Of a stretch of 64,000 nt of DNA, positions 35,167-46,880 are shown in pieces; within the stretch, counting starts at the first letter, position 1; each line of letters begins with the position of its first letter. The position numbers and the translations under genes are program-made. The stretch is from NCBI GenBank assembly GCA_019022495.1, contig JAFEKR010000014.1, positions 496,001-560,000 of the forward strand, written 5' to 3'. The notes beneath the pieces are model-generated. The model did no database searches, was not told where the DNA came from, and worked only from the letters and a program-made list of their open reading frames with translations. Source of the DNA: Epichloe hybrida (Eukaryota; Ascomycota; Sordariomycetes; Hypocreales; Clavicipitaceae).

Positions 35167-36230
35167 AGAGTATTGCACTACAATGTGTAGTGTAGTGTAG
35201 TTTTTATAGAGTAGTGTAGTAACTACACTATAAACTACACTACACTATAAACTACATTAACTATAAGCAGAAAAAAACTACAATATAATATAATATAAAT
35301 TTCTTTCCTTAAACTACACTAACTACAAATATTACAAATATAGTATTAGACTTTTTATTAGTTATTAGTATTATAGGGATTAAAAGAAAGCTAGTTATTT
35401 AAAAGCTTTTATTATTACCTATTTTATTTAATTAGTTATAGAATTTATAATATTATTTTATTTTAATAATTTTACTATAACTAAGTAAGGTTATATATAA
35501 TATTATACCTTTTTAATAAGACTATTTAACTTAATACTTTATTTTACTAATATCACTTAAAGAAAAACCTTCTTATTATATTATTTACTATTTCTATGAA
35601 TTATTTTATATTTCTATAAATTATTATTATTACTTATTTAAAAAAAACTATAAAATAAAGTAATTGAATAAAATAAACTACTAATAAACTTAATATAAGT
35701 AGCCTATTATAGCCTATTATAGCCTATACTAGCTTATAATAGCTTATATTAGTAATATTATTAATATTACTAATATTACTAATATTACTTGTATTACTTG
35801 TATTACTTGTATTACTTATATTACTTATATTACTTATAATATTATTAGTGTTAAAGTTTAATTAAAAATAAATAACTAATAAAAAAATAAAAAAATAAAT
35901 ACTAGTAATTATAAGTAATTATAAGTAAATTACTATAGTAAAAGCTATAGTTTTTAATAACTTAGTATTTTAAGGTTTTTAAAAATATTAACATTATAAA
36001 AATGTTTTCTTTTTTATGTTTTTTTAAAATAATAATAAAAGTAAAATAATAGTAATAATAGTAATAATAGTAATAATAGTAATAATAGTAATAATAGTAA
36101 TAATAGTAATAATAGTAATAATAGTAATAATAGCAATAATAGTAATAATAGTAATAATAGTAATAATAGTAATAATAGTAATAATAGTAATAATAGTAAT
36201 AATAGTAATAATAGTAAAAGACTAAGAGTA
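35167..36230 (+). mobile_element. Foldback-like element, copy 4 (left part only)
   Basis: Begins AGAGTATTGCAC, then GTAGTGTAGTGTAG and its complements, the common left arm of the family. It runs into a (TAATAG)n microsatellite at about 36050-36215 and then gives way to hAT-derived DNA. The right half is missing. Confidence 0.65.
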
Positions 36231-36239
36231 AAAGTAATA

Positions 36240-36780
36240 GAAATAGTATTAGTTAATTAGTAATAACTTAATATATTAATATAAGCTTAATAACTACTTA
36301 TTTATTTAAAATCTTTAAAATTACTAATCTAAGACTAGTAATCTTTGCTAGATTTACTACTAATAGTAGTAAGGTTAGCTTTTTCCTTTCCTTTTCCCTT
36401 TTCTTTTCCCTTTGCCTAAGATTTAAATTTAGAGATATTAGAATTTTCTAAATTATTAGTATCTTCTAAAGAATTTGATTCTTCTGAATCTAATGTATTA
36501 TATTTAAAAAAAGTAAGGATATTCCTTGATTAAAGGGTTTAGGGATTCTTTTTCCTAACTCTTTAATAATAATAATTCCTGTAAGGTTAAATTTAGTAGT
36601 AATATTCTTCATTTTATAAGAACATTTTTACCTTAATTAAATTAACCTTTAATAGTAGCAGATATTGCAGGGATTGTAAGGTATTTTCGGGCTAAAATAG
36701 ATAAAATTGGAAAGGCTTCTTAATTTTTAGCTTACTAATTAAATATATTATCCTAAATAGTAATTAGTATAAGTAAAGTA
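36240..36780 (-). pseudogene. hAT transposase C-terminal remnant
   Basis: On the minus strand around 36560-36740 the frame reads FPILSILARKYLTIPAISAT, the hAT dimerisation signature (Pro-x-Leu..Ala-Arg-Lys-Tyr-Leu-x-Ile-Pro-x-x-Ser). A Lys/Gly/Glu-rich tail (AKGKEKGKGKEKA) follows near 36.38-36.42 kb. Stops interrupt it. The rest of this copy is not contiguous. Confidence 0.6.
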
Positions 36781-36781
36781 A

Positions 36782-37312
36782 ATAACTATTATAGCGTTAT
36801 TATAACGCCCTTTTTTCTTTAGTTATATTATCTATACCTTTACTTAAATTAGGATTAAGTGTCGTTTATTATACCTTATTATTATCTATAGTTCTAGATT
36901 ATAGGGGTTCTCTATCTTCCTAGTTATCTATAGCTTTATTATTATAAGGTACTAGCGTGTTTCTTATAGATCTTTAGAGTGTTAGCTATATAATAATCTA
37001 GCTAATAGTCTATATCCTTAAAAAGGTTAAGAGAGATTAATTTATTATAGCTTATACTAAAAGGTTATAAATAAAGTAATAGCTAAGACTATTATAGTTA
37101 CTACTAGATAAATACTAGCTAGGGGTAGGTATGTAAAGGTTTTAATCTCTAACCTAGTACTAATAATGTGCGTAGTCTTTAATAAAGACCTTGCTTTATA
37201 AGCACGTGACTATCTTATAGCTAGCTAGCCTCTTTCTTATTCACATAGCCTAAAGGTTCTTCAAAGACCCACTTTGATGAACATCCTATCTTTGACCTCT
37301 GCGCTCCTAACA
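36782..37312. repeat. LTR-like repeat G, left copy
   Basis: About 530 bp, nearly the same as 58756-59287 and in the same orientation. Both end CTCTGCGCTCCTAACA. The copies differ mainly by transitions. Probably an LTR of a minus-strand gypsy element, since a gag-like remnant lies left of the second copy. Confidence 0.65.
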
Positions 37313-37622
37313 AAAAGCTTCTCAATCATAGCTTTAGTTAAGTTTAACTAATTTTATAAGGCTAATAGATTTAATCGAGGATTAAGTAAAAATGCTAATA
37401 AATAAGGCTTATAAAAGTTAAAGCTTTTATTTATATCTCTAGGAAAATAAGCATTTAACTTTTTAAGCCTATATTTATTGCATTAACAAAGGTATTTGTA
37501 AGTGAATTATAGCTTATTTAATCCTATAAGCGTTAGCGTTTAATATAGGAAGATAAAACTATAAATAATAATATACTTTTGCATAAGCTTTTTAATCCTT
37601 TAATATAGTAGTAAGATATGTA
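37313..37622. other. AT-rich DNA, not recognised
   Basis: Sits between LTR-like repeat G and an LTR-R fragment. Frames are closed and I recognise no protein motif. It may be the 3' end of the gypsy element bounded by the G repeats. Confidence 0.35.
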
Positions 37623-38159
37623 TGTTAAAAATAAGACCTATTTTTAGCCCTTTCTAGTTAAAGGACCTTTCTATTACTAGCTTGCATTGCAAGCCTAATA
37701 GCTACACTGTAGCTGTTAATAGTCACGAAGGTAGCCATCAATGGCTACGTCGCAGCTGTTAACAGCTGCGACTGACCGTGTGGATGACTAATCCAAATCA
37801 ATTGCGTTGTGGCTGCAAGCGTAGCCACAAGCGTAGCGCCACTAGTAATTAGGTAAGCTAGGGTGACGTAAGCAGGTTACCCTATACGCGGGTTACCCTA
37901 TAGCTATCTTTAACAGCGATTTTCTCTTTAACTAGAGGTTATACAAAAGTCTTATATATAGCAAATTAAAGCTAGAAGACAGGGCTTTTATTTAATATAG
38001 GAATATTTTTTAGACTAGAAGTTAGTGCATATAGGTTACTAGTTTATATAGTAGTAAGTTAATTTTTTAGATTTTATATATAAATGAATTTTGCGGAAAA
38101 TTAAAAGTAGCTCTTAAGACCTCTCTAGTAGTCTAGATTCACTAGTATAGTTAGTAGGC
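37623..38159 (+). repeat. LTR R fragment, 3'-truncated
   Basis: Begins TGTTAAAAATAAGACC, as do the copies at 42114 and 52371. It is cut off at TTAGTAGGC by the end of a foldback-like element. It contains a perfect 24-bp palindrome at 37749-37772, centred on GTTAAC. Confidence 0.7.
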
Positions 38160-38275
38160 AGAGTATTGTTTGTAGTGTAGTTAGTGTAGTTTTTAGGAAA
38201 ATTTTGTATTTGTAATGTAGTTTTTTTTTTCTTGTAGTTAATGTATTGTAGTTTTTTTTTTTTTGTAGTTAGTGC
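38160..38275 (-). mobile_element. Foldback-like element, end fragment
   Basis: Only the right terminal arm, inverted: AGAGTATTGTTTGTAGTG and following GTAG repeats with T-runs. It directly abuts copy 1. Confidence 0.6.
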
Positions 38276-40157
38276 AGAGTATTGCACTAAAACGTGTAGT
38301 GTAGTGTAGTATTTATAGTGTAATGTAGTAACTACACTACAAACTACACTACACTATAAACTACACTAACTATAAGGAAAAAAAAACTACATTACACTAA
38401 CTATAAAAAAAAAACTACAATAAATTACACTATAAATTTCTTTTCCTAAACTACACTCTATAAACACTATAAATGTAGTATTAGACTTTTTATTAGTTAT
38501 TAGTATTATAAGGATTAAAAGAATGCTAGTTATATAAAAGCTTTTATTATTACCTATTTTATTTTATTAGTTATAGAATTTATAATATTATATTATTTTA
38601 GTAATTTTACTATAACTAAGTAAGGTTATATATAATATTATACTTTTTTAATAATACTATTTAACTTAATACTTTATTTCCCTAATATAACTTAAAGAAA
38701 AACCTTCTTATTATATTATTTACTATTTCTATAAATTATTTTATATTTCTATAAATTATTATTATTACTTATTTTAAAAAAAAAAAACTATAAAAAGAAC
38801 TACTAGTAAACTTAATATAAGTAGCTTATTATATCTTATTATAGCTTATAATAGCTTATAATAGCTTATAATACTAATATTACTAGTATTACTAAGATTA
38901 CTAAGATTACTAAGATTACTTATAATATTATTAGTATTAAAGTTTAATAAATAATAAATAATAAATAAATAACTTAAATATAAATACTAGTAATTATAAG
39001 TAAATTACTATAGTAAAAGCTATAGTTATTAATAACTTAGTATTTTAAGGTTTTTAAAAATATTAATATTATAAAAATGTTTTCTCTTTTAAATTTTTTT
39101 AAAATAATAATAAAAGTAAAATAATAGTAATAATAGTAATTAAGTAATAATAGTAATAATAGTATTAATAGTATTAATAGTAATAATAGTAATTAAGGTT
39201 ATTAAAGTTATTAAAGCTCTTATAATAAGTATAGTATATTATATAAAAGTAAGTCTTAGTTTTATTTTAAAAAATAAGTTAAACTTATTTTTAATAGCTT
39301 AATTAAGCTATATAGGGTAATTAAAATAATACTATTAATTATTTATTAATAGATTATAAATATTAGTTTATTATATTCTTTATTTATATATTATAGTAAT
39401 AAGATATATAAAGTTACTATATATAACTTCTTAAAGCTTTAGAATTATAAAGCTAAAAGTAATATTTAATTAGTTTAAATCTTAAATAAATAGTTTAAGC
39501 TTTTTTTAAGTTCTTATTATATTAAGAATAAGATTTAAGTACTAAGTATATATTTTATTAACTTCTAGTAATTTATCTAGATTTCTTAATTAATTTTATT
39601 CTATTAGTTTAGGGTATTTTTTATTTAAAATAATAATAATAATATTTTAAAATATAAAATAATTAATAGTAATAGTAAATAAAATAATAAGAAGGTTTTT
39701 CTTTAAGTTATATTAGTAAAATAAAGTATTAGGTATAATAGTATTATTAAAAAGTTATAATATTATAAATTACCCTAGTTATAGTAAAATCCTTAAAAAA
39801 GGTAAATTTTATAAATTATATAACTAATTATGTAAAATAGGTAATAATAAAAGCTTCTATATAACTAGCTTTCTTTTAATCCTTATAATAACCTTATATA
39901 ATAAAAAAGCCCACTTTTTGTTTTACTAATACTATATTTGTAGTTTTTATAGTTAGTGTAATTAGTAACTACACTAATTACACTACACTATAAGCAAAAA
40001 AAAACTACATTACACTACACTACAAAAAAAAAAAAATACATTACACTAACTATAAAAAAAAAAAACTACAATACATTAACTATAAGAAAAAAAAAACTAC
40101 ACTACAAATACAAATTTTTCCTAAAAACTACACTAACTACACTACAAACAATACTCT
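38276..40157 (+). mobile_element. Foldback-like element, copy 1
   Basis: About 1.88 kb, bounded by AGAGTATTG and CAATACTCT. The ends are composed of short GTAGT/ACTAC repeats with A- or T-runs, followed inward by a longer inverted segment (GACTTTTTATTAG.. AAAGCTAGTTATATAAAAGC). The interior is AT-rich with TAATAG and GCTTATAATA microsatellites and no coding capacity. It resembles foldback transposons in having long terminal inverted repeats built from short repeats. Confidence 0.7.
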
Positions 40158-41931
40158 GAGTTAGTGTAGTGTAGTTTTTTTTTTTTATAGTGTAGTGTAT
40201 TGTAGTTTTTTTTTGCTTGTAGTGTAGTGTAGTTAGTGTAGTTACTAACTACACTAACTACAAAAACTACAAATTAGTGTTAGTAAAAAAAAGTGGGCCT
40301 TTTTATTATATAATGTTATTATAAGGATTAAAAGAAAGCTAGTTATATAGAAGCTTTTATTATTACCTATTTTACTTAATTAGTTATAGAATTTATAATA
40401 TTTACCTTTTTTTAAGGATTTTACTATAACTAGGGTTATTTATAATATTATACCTTTTTAATAATACTATTATACTTATTACTTTATTTTACTAATATAA
40501 CTTTAAGAAAAATTAACTTATTCTTTTATTTACTATTACTACTAATTATTTACTATTTCTATAATTTATTATTATTATTTTAATTAAAAATACCTTAAAC
40601 TAATATAATATAATTAGTTAATAAATCTAAATAAATAATAAGAAGTTAATAAAGTATATACTTAGTATTAATATATTATTAGTTATATAATAAAAACTTT
40701 AAAAAAGCTTAAACTATTTATTTACTATTTAAACTAATTAAATATTACTTTAAGCTTTATAATTCTAAAGCTTTAAGAAATTATATATAGTAACTTTATA
40801 TATCTTATTATAATAATATATAAAGAAAGAATATAATAGACTAATATTTATAATTTATTAATAGATAACTAATAGTATTATTTTAATTACCCTATATAGC
40901 TTAAATAAGCTATAAAAATAAGTTTAACTTATTTTTAAAAATAATACTAGGACTTGGTTTTATATAATATACTATACTTATTATAAAAGCTTTAATAACT
41001 TTTATAACCTTAATTACTATTATTACTATAATTACTATAATTACTATTATTACTATTATTACTATAATTACTATTATTTCACTTTTATTATTATTTTAAA
41101 AAAACATAAAAGAGAAAACATTTTTATAATATTAATATTTTTAAAAACCTTAGAATACTAAGTTATTAAAAACTATAGCTTTTACTATAGTAATTTACTT
41201 ATAATTACTAGTATTTATATTTAAGTTATTTATTTATTATTTATTTATTATTAAACTTTAACACTAATAATATTATAAGTAATCTAGTAAGCTATTATAA
41301 GCTATTATAAGCTATTATAAGCTATTATAAGCTATTATAAGCTATTATAAGCTATTATAAGCTATAATAAGATATAATAAGCTACTTATATTAAGTTTAC
41401 TAGTAGTTTTTTTTATAGTTTTTTTTAAAATAAGTAATAATAATAATTTATAGAAATATAAAATAATTTATAGAAATAGTAAATAATATAATAAGAAGGT
41501 TTTTCTTTAAGTTATATTAGGGAAATAAAGTATTAAGTTAAATAGTATTATTAAAAAAGTATAATATTATATATAACCTTACTTAGTTATAATAAAATTA
41601 TAAAAATAATATAATATTATAAATTCTATAACTAATTTAATAAAATAGGTAATAATAAAAGCTTTTATATAACTAGCTTTCTTTTAACCTTATAAATGCT
41701 AATAACTAATAAAAAGTCTAATACTATATTTGTAGTATTTATAGTTAGTGTAGTTTAGGAAAAAAAATTTGTAGTGTAATGTATTATAGTTTTTTTTTTT
41801 TTATAGTTAGTGTAATGTAGTTTTTTTTCCCTTATAGTTAGTGTAGTTTATAGTGTAGTGTAGTTTGTAGTGTAGTTACTACACTATACTACAAATACTA
41901 CACTACACTACACGTTTTAGTGCAATACTCT
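40158..41931 (-). mobile_element. Foldback-like element, copy 2 (inverted)
   Basis: The same family in reverse orientation, ending TAGTGCAATACTCT. It sits head-to-head with copy 1, so that 38276-41931 can fold into one hairpin with arms of about 1.8 kb. Its interior has tandem GCTATTATAA units (about 41290-41380). Confidence 0.7.
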
Positions 41932-42108
41932 AACTAGGGCACACTATATACCTAGTAGAAATATAGGTAGAATTACTCCTTTATACGCTATATATCGCAG
42001 ATTAGGGAATACTAAGGCAAATTATTAGTAATAGAGATCCAAAATTTATATCTAATATATAGAAAGAGATATTTAGACACGTAGGAGTTAGACTTCTTAT
42101 AGGCATAG
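41932..42108 (+). pseudogene. Gypsy-type integrase fragment (5' of solo LTR)
   Basis: Closed frames with retrotransposon-like wording continue beyond the solo LTR at 42114-42834, suggesting one gypsy body split by that insertion. Weakly supported on its own. Confidence 0.35.
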
Positions 42109-42839
42109 CATACTGTTAAAAATAAGACCTATTTTTAGCCCTTTCTAGTTAAAGGACCTTTCTATTACTAGCTTGCATTGCAAGCCTGACAGCTGCGACC
42201 GACCGTGTGGATTATTCAATTGCGTTGTGGCCACAAGCGCAGCCACAACCGCAGCGCCACTAGTAATTAGGTAAGCTAGGGTGACGTAAGCAGGTTACCC
42301 TATAGCTATCTTTGACAGCGATTTTCTCTTTAACTAGAGGTCGTACAAAAGTCTTATATATAGCAAATTGAAGCTAGAAGACAAGGCTTTCATTTTATGT
42401 AGGAATATTTTTTAGACTAAAATTTGGTGCATACGGGTTGCTAGTTTGTATGGTGGTGAGTTGATTTTTTGGATTTTACATACAAATGAATTTTGCGGAA
42501 AATAAAAAGTGGCCCGTAAGACCTCTTTAGCGGTCCGGATTCACTAATACGGTCAGTGGGTATATAAGAGGAAGAAGATCTTTTCAATCTAGCTAGATAG
42601 CTAGGCCTCTTAATCTAACAGCCGCATTGCCTATATAACGTCACTAAAATCAATTCTATTGGTATATAACATATCGTAAAAGTTATCTAGATTGAATTCA
42701 ATTAGTTAATAACTGCCAAAACCTTCCGTTACGTTGCGTTAAATATTCAACGTGGTGGCTCTATTGGTCCCCGACCGTAGAGCTGCACCTGTACAGCTGT
42801 TGCTAGCCGGCAACTAGCTCCCTACATTTCAATACATAC
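42109..42839 (+). repeat. Solo LTR R with target duplication
   Basis: The LTR at 42114-42834 begins TGTT and ends AATA (probably AACA before RIP). CATAC flanks it on both sides (42109-42113, 42835-42839). Neither a primer site nor a purine tract adjoins it, as expected for a solo LTR formed by recombination. It lacks about 100 bp of an internal repeat present in the copy at 52371. Confidence 0.7.
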
Positions 42840-45800
42840 TATCCCTAAATAGATAGAATAGCAAAAAGGAAGAATTAGATAGTAATAATTACAATTAGAT
42901 ATTATATAGTAATAGACCTAGATATAGCGTAGATATTACTACTTCTAGCGCTATAGTATTAACTAAATAATACCATAGCGGTAAGCATAGGGCAGGCGCC
43001 TAATAAGCTATTATATAGATTTTGCCCTTTAAGCATTATTTATTTTCTTTCTTTAAACAATATAACTAACACTAGGGCTAGCGTAAATAATATAGTAGTA
43101 TTGCAGAAGCTATACTAGCATAAGGCTTAGCTAGTAATTACAATAGCCACTGCCCTTACTAAGATTTAGTATAATAATTATAACAAACTAGTTAATCTTA
43201 ACATAGGGGATATAGTGTATCTATGATTATATAAGGGATATAAGTTACCTAGTAAGCCTAAGAAAAAATAGTTACTATAGAGAGTAAGGCTATATAAGGT
43301 ACTAGAAAAGGTAAACCTATTAGCATATTAATTAGATTTCCCTTTAGACTCTTAAGTCTATCTAGTAGTGTTAGTAATATAGTTATAGAAACTAGTATAA
43401 GAAAAGGATTTATTTAATAGGGAAGAACTAGCTTTGCTACTAATTACGTTTAATAATCCAAAGGAAGCGAATTATTAGGAGATTAAATAAATCTATGGTT
43501 ATTAGGTTAAGATTTTTAAATAGACTAAAATAGTAAGAGTGAAATTCCTTATTAGATAAAAGGGATATATAGCTAAAGATAATTAATGGATAGCTAAAAA
43601 CAAAATGCAAATCAATATGGCTAAGATAGTAAAAGACTACCTTAAGAAAAACCTAATTAATTAGCAAAGAGAATACGCAAAGAAAGGCCTTAATTTGCTT
43701 ATAGAATAGTAATAATAAAGGAAAAAAGTTAATAGTAAACAGCTAGATTTAATAGGATGGATTAAAGCTACTAGACCCTTTTATATATATCGCTCTTTTA
43801 CGCTAACTAGAGGAAGCTTACTACACTCTCACTTTGCATTATCCCCTAATACTACCACTACTTATATATAGTTAAATCTAATAGAAGCATAGTTAAATCT
43901 ATCTTAGTCTTATTTTTACTTAATAGCCTATAAGCCTAAAGATAATAATATAGGTTATAAAGTTTTCTAAAAGCTATAAGAAATAGATTTAATTTAGCTA
44001 TAGGAAATATAGAATTATAATAACTATAAGAAATATTAAGTAAAACATAAAAACATTACACTAGAAGTTAAATATAAGCTTTATAGACATTATACAAATC
44101 CATACTATAACCTAGAAGCTATACTAGATTTTGTTTATTTTAATAATAAGGTTAACATATATAATTAAACACTTTACAAGCAAATATAGGTAGGACACCT
44201 TTGCATTTAGATCCTAGCTTTAATACAATAGAATTAACTATTAGGTTAGCTTATAGTCACTAATTTAGCATAGTAGCAATTCACTACTAATAGGGAAAGA
44301 GCTAAATATATTAAGTAAATAGACAAGCTTTTAGTAAAACTAGGAACTATAACCTATTATAAAGAGAAGAAGTTCTTTAAACGCTATTTAAGTTAGGTAA
44401 AATATTAGAATTAGCTAAAGATATATTTATATCCTATATAATAAATTACATAGTTATAATAGTAATAGTATTTAAATAAACTAAGAATAAGATAGGATAA
44501 ATTAAATATACTATTATAATTAATAGAGAGATATAATAAAAACGTTAATATAGCAAAGGCTATCTAAGACATAGTTAATACTAAGGAATAAGATAATAAT
44601 AATATAAACTTTATAAGTATTAAGTTAAATTTAGACATAGAGCAGTGAAAACGTAAATAAGCAATAGAAGATTTAATTATAGATAATTACATAAGAGTTA
44701 TAAAATAAGAGTAACTAAAGAAGACAGAAGTAAATTAGAAAAATAAGGATTTTACTAATAAATTAAATAAAAATAATAGTAATAAGGTTAGATTTAACCT
44801 TACTAAGGATAGTCCTAAACTAGAGTCTAAACCTAAAAGCAATAAGAAAACTAAAGCTAGGGGCGCTAAGGGTAAATATAAGGACGTAGAAAGTAAGATA
44901 GATAATAATATTAGCAAAATGCCTGCTAAGTATATTATTAGACTATTATAAGTCTATAAACAAATTACAAACCTTAATTTTAAGCTATTATTCCTTAGAT
45001 TTAGGAAGCCTAGATCTAGAACTAACGCTTAAATAGTAATGCCTAATATTAGTGTAGTAGCACGTAAAAGAGTAATAGAAGAATTTAATATAAAATATAA
45101 AGGAAAAAGTATTAAAGGAGTTAGTTTTAGTAAGTTTAAACACACTAAATTAGGTTATAAGAATAGTAATTAGGACATTAAACACGTAATATAGGCCTAC
45201 GCGTATAAATTCGCCCTTAAAGGCGCTATAATAGTGTTTAATAGATTAGAAGTTAACTTAAAGGATATGTATTTTATATTATAGTAAAACATAATTATAT
45301 AGATCTTCGCTATATTTAAAGAATAAAAGGCTATATTAATTACAAAATAAGCTATAGTAAGATAAGTAAGAAAGCCTATATATTAGATTACTATTAATCT
45401 AATAGAATATAAAGTAATAAGAAAAGCAAAGGGCTAGGTAAAAATAGTAGTAGTAGCTTTCTATAATAGCATAATAGTTAAACGTAAATAGTAAATAGCT
45501 ATATATAATAGTATATTATCTTTACTACTATAAGCAAATCTTTTAGCTCTTTATTTCGCTAATAAATATAGCGTAATAAATACTATAATTACAGGTGCCT
45601 TAGCTAGTATTAGATAAGCAAACCTACTCTATATTAGCATAGAGAAGGAGTTAATATAGAAATCATTAGAATTATAGAAGGATAAGGAAAGGAGTAAATA
45701 ATATAAGTAAAGTAAAATTAATAACCTAGTTAATTAAGTTAACTAAGTAAAAAAAGGATTTAAAGACACTAGAAAATAAGTAAATAAAGCGTATATAATA

Positions 45801-46880
45801 GTAAAGGATTTAGTAAAAGAGGTTTACTAACTAATAGCTTTAATATAAAAGGAGGTAATAGTAGTCTAAGATAAGTTTTTAAAGATATTAGATATATTAA
45901 AAGACTAGAAAGAGAGAATTACTAAACTTAATATAAGTAAGACACTAATTAAATTTAATAAATAGATTAATACTTTAAAATAAAGTATAGTTTAAAAGGA
46001 TAAGTATAAGGTAAAGATTATAGCTCTAGCTAATATAGTAATAAAGATATTAAGAAAGATATAGGATTAAGTAATAACTATTAATAAGCTAATAAAGGAG
46101 TAAAAAAGATATAAAGAATATACTAGGAAAGTAAGAGTAGCTTTAGTAACACTAACTCTAGTAATACTAACTCTAGTAATGCTAACTCTAGTAATACTAG
46201 CTTAGGTAACACTAATTTAAGGTAATAGGTAACCATAAGGTAAGATAAGCCTACTATTAACACTAAGTAAGAAGAATTAGTCTTTAATAACACTAGTTTT
46301 AGGTAAATTTAATACCTTATAAGACAAAGAACGCTAAATAACACTAAGATTAGGTAATAAATATCTATAGGAGGAAATAGCACTACTACTAATACTAATA
46401 AAGAAGCTTAAGCTACCTAGTAAAATAGCAAAAAACTAAATAGTTTTATAATAGGGAGTGCTAATAACACTAGTCTTATCTAGCCTAAATAAAACGCTAC
46501 CTATATTATTAGATAAATTAAAAACAGTAGTAACATAGAGACAAATAGTATCTCTAACTTTACCCTTACTAATAATTAAAGTAATAGAGATAGATAAATT
46601 CGCTAGTTTACTAGATTAAGAAGATAGATTTAGACTAAATTAGGATAGAAATAGATAGTATAATAGAATTTAAGATTTTACTAAAAGCTAGACAAATTCG
46701 CTAGTTTACTAGACTAAGAGAATAAATTTAGACTAGATTAAAATAGAAATAGTTAGTATAATAAAACTTAAGAATTTACTAAATAATAGGAAATTAGCAA
46801 TAGAAAATAGGAAGGTAGTAAATAGAAAATTAATTTTAGAAAAGTTAAATACATTATTTAATATAATGATTCTAGAGGAC
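42840..46880 (+). pseudogene. Gypsy-type polyprotein remnant and unresolved repeat DNA
   Basis: Around 43.18-43.62 kb the plus strand reads LVNLNIGDIVYLRLYKGYK, then RLYKVLEKVNLLAYQLDFP and GREELALL-like text, the C-terminal integrase region of Ty3/gypsy. Farther right (about 44.6-46.9 kb) long but interrupted reading frames encode Lys-rich, gag-like or unknown protein. From about 46.14 kb short tandem TAACTCTAGTAA-type repeats occur. Stop codons are frequent throughout. Confidence 0.5.

Noticed and set aside
36050..36215. (TAATAG)n array considered as CRISPR or satellite
   Set aside because: It is a simple microsatellite without spacers, and CRISPR is not expected in a fungal genome.
44735..44917. 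Minus-strand Leu-rich 60-codon open frame
   Set aside because: It is the reverse reading of a Lys/Asn-rich retrotransposon remnant.
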